A DNA stretch of 64,000 nucleotides from NCBI RefSeq assembly GCF_003688405.1, contig NZ_REFC01000014.1, positions 186,001 through 250,000 on the forward strand. The letters run 5' to 3'. A program made the translations under genes and the position numbers. Source of the stretch: Ulvibacter antarcticus. Its GTDB lineage: Bacteria > Bacteroidota > Bacteroidia > Flavobacteriales > Flavobacteriaceae. The notes beneath the pieces are model-generated. The model was given only the letters and a program-made list of their open reading frames with translations, searched no databases and was not told the DNA's origin. Of the stretch, positions 61,184 to 64,000 are shown one piece after another. The first letter of the stretch is position 1. Every line of letters starts with the position of its first letter.

Positions 61184-62630
61184 CATCCTCATACGCGATA
61201 CACACATTCTTAGCCTCAGTGAAAAATCGAAGGGCTTCAAATCCGCCTTCACGACCTACTCCACTATTTTTAGTGCCTCCAAAAGGTGTTCTTAAATCGC
61301 GATTCAACCAGGTGTTGACCCACACAATTCCCACTTCCAGTTTTTTGCTCATACGCATGGTTCGATTAATATTTGTGGTCCAAAGCGTGGACGAAAGCCC
61401 ATATTTTACACTGTTCGCCATTTTTAATGCTTCTTCTTCTCTTTCAAAAGGCATAATGGTTACAACCGGTCCGAAGATCTCTTCTTGATTAACTCTACAT
61501 TGATCATCATAAACTTCGACGATTGTTGGTTCCAAATAATAACCATTTTCAAGACCTTTAACCGTTACTCGTTTGCCGCCATATAAAATTTTTCCACCTT
61601 CTTCTTCTGCAAGTTTAATATAAGATTGTACTTTTTCCATGTGAGACTTGGAGACCAAGGCCCCTATATTGCTAGACGCTTCAAAAGGATCGCCAACTTT
61701 CAGCTCTTTTACTTTAGCTACAAAATCTTTTTTAAATTTCTCGTAAATAGGTTTTTCCACAAAGATTCTACTTCCGCAGAGACAAATCTGACCCTGATTA
61801 GCGAAAGATGAACGAACCGTAACTGCTAACATCTTATCATAGTCGCAATCGGCAAAAATGAGGTTAGGATTTTTTCCGCCAAGCTCCAACGATAATTTTT
61901 TAAACATAGGTGCCGCAGTTCTGGCAATATGTTCCCCTGTTTTAGTGCCTCCGGTAAATGAAATTGCTTTAATTTCAGGATGTTCAATTATTGCTTGTCC
62001 GGCCGTTGGGCCTTCTCCGTGTACTATGTTTAATACTCCTTTTGGTAATCCTGCTTTAGTGCATATTTCACCTAGCAAAAAAGCTGTCATTGGCGTCACT
62101 TCACTTGGTTTAGCAACAACAGTATTTCCTGCAGCGATAGCAGGGGCAATCTTCCATGTGAAAAGATATAATGGTAAATTCCAAGGCGAAATGCATCCCA
62201 CTACACCAATGGGTTGTCGTAAGGTGAAATTCATCGTGTTTAAGCCAACACTTTCATGAGCCTCACTTGAAAATTGTGTGATTGCATTTGCAAAGAATCG
62301 AAAATTACTAGATGCTCTGGGAATATCAACAGTTAACGCCAGACTTAGTGGTTTGCCATTATCCATGGCTTCAGCGTTCGCAAGTTTCAATAAATTATCT
62401 TCAATTAAATCTGCGATTTTGAGCATAATACGACTTCGCTCATCGATGGTGGTATTTGACCATGATTTGAAAGCTTCTTTTGCAGCCACATAAGCCTGCT
62501 CAATATCACGGGCTTCAGACTTTGCAATTTTTGAGTACACCTCTCCATTGGATGGATTGTAATTATCCAACCATTTACCGGAAATTGGTTCACAATAGCT
62601 TCCGTTGATGTAGTTTAGAACCTTAATCAT
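61179..62630 (-). CDS. Aldehyde dehydrogenase (2-aminomuconate/2-hydroxymuconate semialdehyde type)
   Basis: 483 residues from the ATG at 62630; an ATG at 62666 is possible but would overlap more of the esterase gene. Class of NAD-dependent aldehyde dehydrogenases: SPWN (Asn151), Glu249 in LELGGKNP and catalytic Cys283 in NQGQICLCGSR. Closest by motif to 2-hydroxymuconic semialdehyde dehydrogenases, and with ACMSD and RidA nearby it would oxidise 2-aminomuconate semialdehyde to 2-aminomuconate. The 8-nt overlap with the upstream esterase gene shows co-translation. The substrate assignment is from context. Confidence 0.92.
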   Translation of the reverse strand: MIKVLNYINGSYCEPISGKWLDNYNPSNGEVYSKIAKSEARDIEQAYVAAKEAFKSWSNTTIDERSRIMLKIADLIEDNLLKLANAEAMDNGKPLSLALTVDIPRASSNFRFFANAITQFSSEAHESVGLNTMNFTLRQPIGVVGCISPWNLPLYLFTWKIAPAIAAGNTVVAKPSEVTPMTAFLLGEICTKAGLPKGVLNIVHGEGPTAGQAIIEHPEIKAISFTGGTKTGEHIARTAAPMFKKLSLELGGKNPNLIFADCDYDKMLAVTVRSSFANQGQICLCGSRIFVEKPIYEKFKKDFVAKVKELKVGDPFEASSNIGALVSKSHMEKVQSYIKLAEEEGGKILYGGKRVTVKGLENGYYLEPTIVEVYDDQCRVNQEEIFGPVVTIMPFEREEEALKMANSVKYGLSSTLWTTNINRTMRMSKKLEVGIVWVNTWLNRDLRTPFGGTKNSGVGREGGFEALRFFTEAKNVCIAYEDE

Positions 62631-63465
62631 TTTTCTTTTCTTTATAAGACATTCGTTCAAATGCATGGTATACAGCTAGATGGAGAGCGTCTCCGTGATT
62701 TTGTTGCTGTAATAATTCAAAATATAAATTTGAGGATGTGTTTTTTGCTGTCTCTAGTTTGTTCTTTAATCTATAGGCTAAGCGCTCCATCGGTTGTCCC
62801 TCCTTGCCAACAGCTAAGTAAATAAACTTTTTAGAAGTATTTTCTTTAAGTGAATATTTTAGTAAAGATTCGTCATCCCACCACAAACTAGGACTCACAA
62901 TTACATAATTGTTGAAGAGATCAGGTTTTTTAAATAGTATTTCAGTTGCAAGTAATCCACCAAGGGATTGACCAATTAATGTGTTTTGATCATTTACTCT
63001 GTAATTCGAGGTCACTAAAGGCTGAAGTTCTTTTTCAATAAATTCAATGAAGTTTCCAGATTCACCAGCCGTTGGGTACTCTAGTTTATCTTGCATATTG
63101 TTCGATTTATAAGTGAAATCACGGCTTCTATCTATGTTTGAAATACCTACAACAATCGTTTCCGTAATCATATCGATCCAAGAAAATGAAGCAAACTGTA
63201 CTAAACCTGAAATATGTACAAAATCTTCATGTGCAGAGCCATCTAACAAGTAAATGACAGGGTATTTTTTTTCGGAAAGTTCCGAATAACTTATTGGTAA
63301 ATAGATATTAAGTATTCTATTCTCTTTCAATATTTTTGAATAAAATCTTACACTTTCACCAATTGCAAAAGGAACTTTTTCGATACTGACTTTTTGAGTT
63401 TGTGCAAAGATCGATTGAGTAATAATTACTGAAATCAAAATTGATAATGCCAAAATTCGTCTCAT
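62623..63465 (-). CDS. Exported esterase of the esterase D/Fes family
   Basis: 280 residues from the ATG at 63465; the signal peptide MRRILALSILISVIITQSIFAQ begins there. Alpha/beta-hydrolase fold with nucleophile Ser in LIGQSLGGLLA, preceded by YPVIYLLDGSAHEDF and followed by VVSPSLWWDD. The catalytic His is probably in QQQNHGDALHLA. Secreted to the periplasm or beyond. It sits between the RidA-type gene (ends 63473) and the dehydrogenase gene with an 8-nt overlap, which is unexpected for a cytosolic catabolic operon. Substrate unknown. Confidence 0.9.
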   Translation of the reverse strand: MRRILALSILISVIITQSIFAQTQKVSIEKVPFAIGESVRFYSKILKENRILNIYLPISYSELSEKKYPVIYLLDGSAHEDFVHISGLVQFASFSWIDMITETIVVGISNIDRSRDFTYKSNNMQDKLEYPTAGESGNFIEFIEKELQPLVTSNYRVNDQNTLIGQSLGGLLATEILFKKPDLFNNYVIVSPSLWWDDESLLKYSLKENTSKKFIYLAVGKEGQPMERLAYRLKNKLETAKNTSSNLYFELLQQQNHGDALHLAVYHAFERMSYKEKKND

Positions 63466-63472
63466 GATTAAT

Positions 63473-63895
63473 TTATTTCGGTTTGAATGCCATCGCCTTG
63501 ATCTCAATTACGAGATTAGGATGTGGCAACTGGTGCACAGCGACTGTAGTTCTCGTAGGTCCTGTTTCTTTGTCAAAATATTGGGCATAGACTTCATTGT
63601 AACCCGCAAAATCATTCATATTCACTAAAAAAGAAGTGACATCAACGACATCGGCCATAGTCGCTCCTTCTAATGCCAGATAATCCTTAATATTTTCAAG
63701 TACCGCTCGCGTTTGCTCCTTTACATCCAATCGCATCGTTCCCATCTCGTCCACCTTGTGTACACCTGCAAAACTATTGTCCGGCAACCTTGAACTGGTT
63801 CCCGACATAAAAATAAAATCTCCAACTCGTTTAACATGCGGATAGGCACCTCTTGGTGTTGCTTTTCCCTCTACTAATCTGCTTTTGTTTGTCAT
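63473..63895 (-). CDS. RidA-family protein, probable 2-aminomuconate deaminase
   Basis: 140 residues from the ATG at 63895 ([20 protein letters not shown]). RidA/YjgF fold: [32 protein letters not shown], the substrate Arg in [13 protein letters not shown] and the end [12 protein letters not shown]. The [20 protein letters not shown] opening and the overall form fit the 2-aminomuconate deaminases of the nitrobenzoate and kynurenine routes, which release ammonia to give 4-oxalocrotonate. Its stop is 8 nt before the esterase start. A general imine deaminase role is the alternative. Confidence 0.88.
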   Translation of the reverse strand: MTNKSRLVEGKATPRGAYPHVKRVGDFIFMSGTSSRLPDNSFAGVHKVDEMGTMRLDVKEQTRAVLENIKDYLALEGATMADVVDVTSFLVNMNDFAGYNEVYAQYFDKETGPTRTTVAVHQLPHPNLVIEIKAMAFKPK

Positions 63896-63906
63896 TTTAA
63901 GTTCTG

Positions 63907-63922
63907 CTCGAGCGCAGTCGAG
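63907..63922. repeat. CTCGAGCGCAGTCGAG palindrome-like dispersed repeat
   Basis: Imperfect 16-bp inverted repeat. I recall the complement, with CTCGACTGCGCTCGAG, as a frequent intergenic sequence in Bacteroidota. The rest of 63896-64000 shows nothing else. Confidence 0.5.
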
Positions 63923-64000
63923 ACCTATTTTATTGAACACTAATTATCCCTACAACTGCGCTGGCAGAGCTATTGGAATTTACTTTAAATTGCGCACTAC

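Noticed and set aside
1-64000. tRNA, rRNA or known riboswitches
   Set aside because: None recognised on either strand by reading; a covariance-model search would be needed to exclude small RNAs.

Overview
The window is chromosomal DNA of a Bacteroidota bacterium, almost certainly a marine member of the Flavobacteriaceae. Evidence: a Na+-translocating NADH:quinone reductase (Nqr) operon, at least eight proteins ending in a type IX secretion (T9SS) sorting domain, -7 promoter boxes of the Bacteroidota form TAnnTTTG, lack of Shine-Dalgarno sequences, an AT-rich composition, and dispersed intergenic repeats of a kind I associate with Flavobacteriia. I see no rRNA, tRNA, CRISPR array, transposase or prophage.

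Layout. (1) 1-4005: the 3' part of the nqr operon (nqrB partial, C, D, E, F). (2) 4325-33899: an array of six giant secreted proteins (1358-1583 residues), all on the + strand and mostly separated by terminators. Their N-terminal heads differ: three Asp-box beta-propellers, two M36 fungalysin-type metallopeptidases and one S8 subtilase. All end in the same roughly 460-residue module followed by a T9SS type A sorting domain. A small lipoprotein gene and a possible 50-residue ORF lie between them. (3) 34057-36292: a DUF4846-like protein, a small conserved protein and the FAD:protein FMN transferase ApbE, which attaches FMN to NqrB and NqrC. The array therefore lies between the Nqr genes and their maturation gene. 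(4) 36355-43589, mainly on the - strand: housekeeping genes (methyltransferase, map, HAD hydrolase, thioredoxin-like lipoprotein, gpmI, M48 and M15 peptidases, peptidase E) plus one + strand GNAT acetyltransferase. (5) 43755-49237: two carboxypeptidase-regulatory-like proteins, a DUF6702-like protein, an M1 peptidase, TatA and a PAP2 phosphatase. (6) 49279-55041: an S8 lipoprotein protease followed by a tandem duplication of about 2.2 kb. Each copy carries a two-gene secreted cassette on the - strand; the second copy also keeps a decayed 3' end of the protease gene. (7) 55180-57704: a lipoprotein, a membrane protein, a histidine kinase and a LuxR-type response regulator. (8) 57707-63895, - strand: an O-methyltransferase, a remnant of a peptide transporter gene, and genes that fit the lower kynurenine/3-hydroxyanthranilate pathway (ACMSD-like decarboxylase, SDR, aldehyde dehydrogenase, esterase, RidA-type deaminase).

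Points of most interest: the six-member secreted array with one interchangeable C-terminal module and signs of gene conversion; the duplicated cassette whose two fibre-like proteins are nearly identical except for a sharply diverged C-terminal tip; repeated GGGG-N5-CCCC operator-like palindromes beside the two-component system; three intergenic arrays that all have a strict 7-bp period but different sequences; an mRNA hairpin that would mask the start codon of the first fungalysin gene; and strong over-use of the 7-mer TTCGGAA/TTCCGAA in all reading frames and in intergenic DNA.
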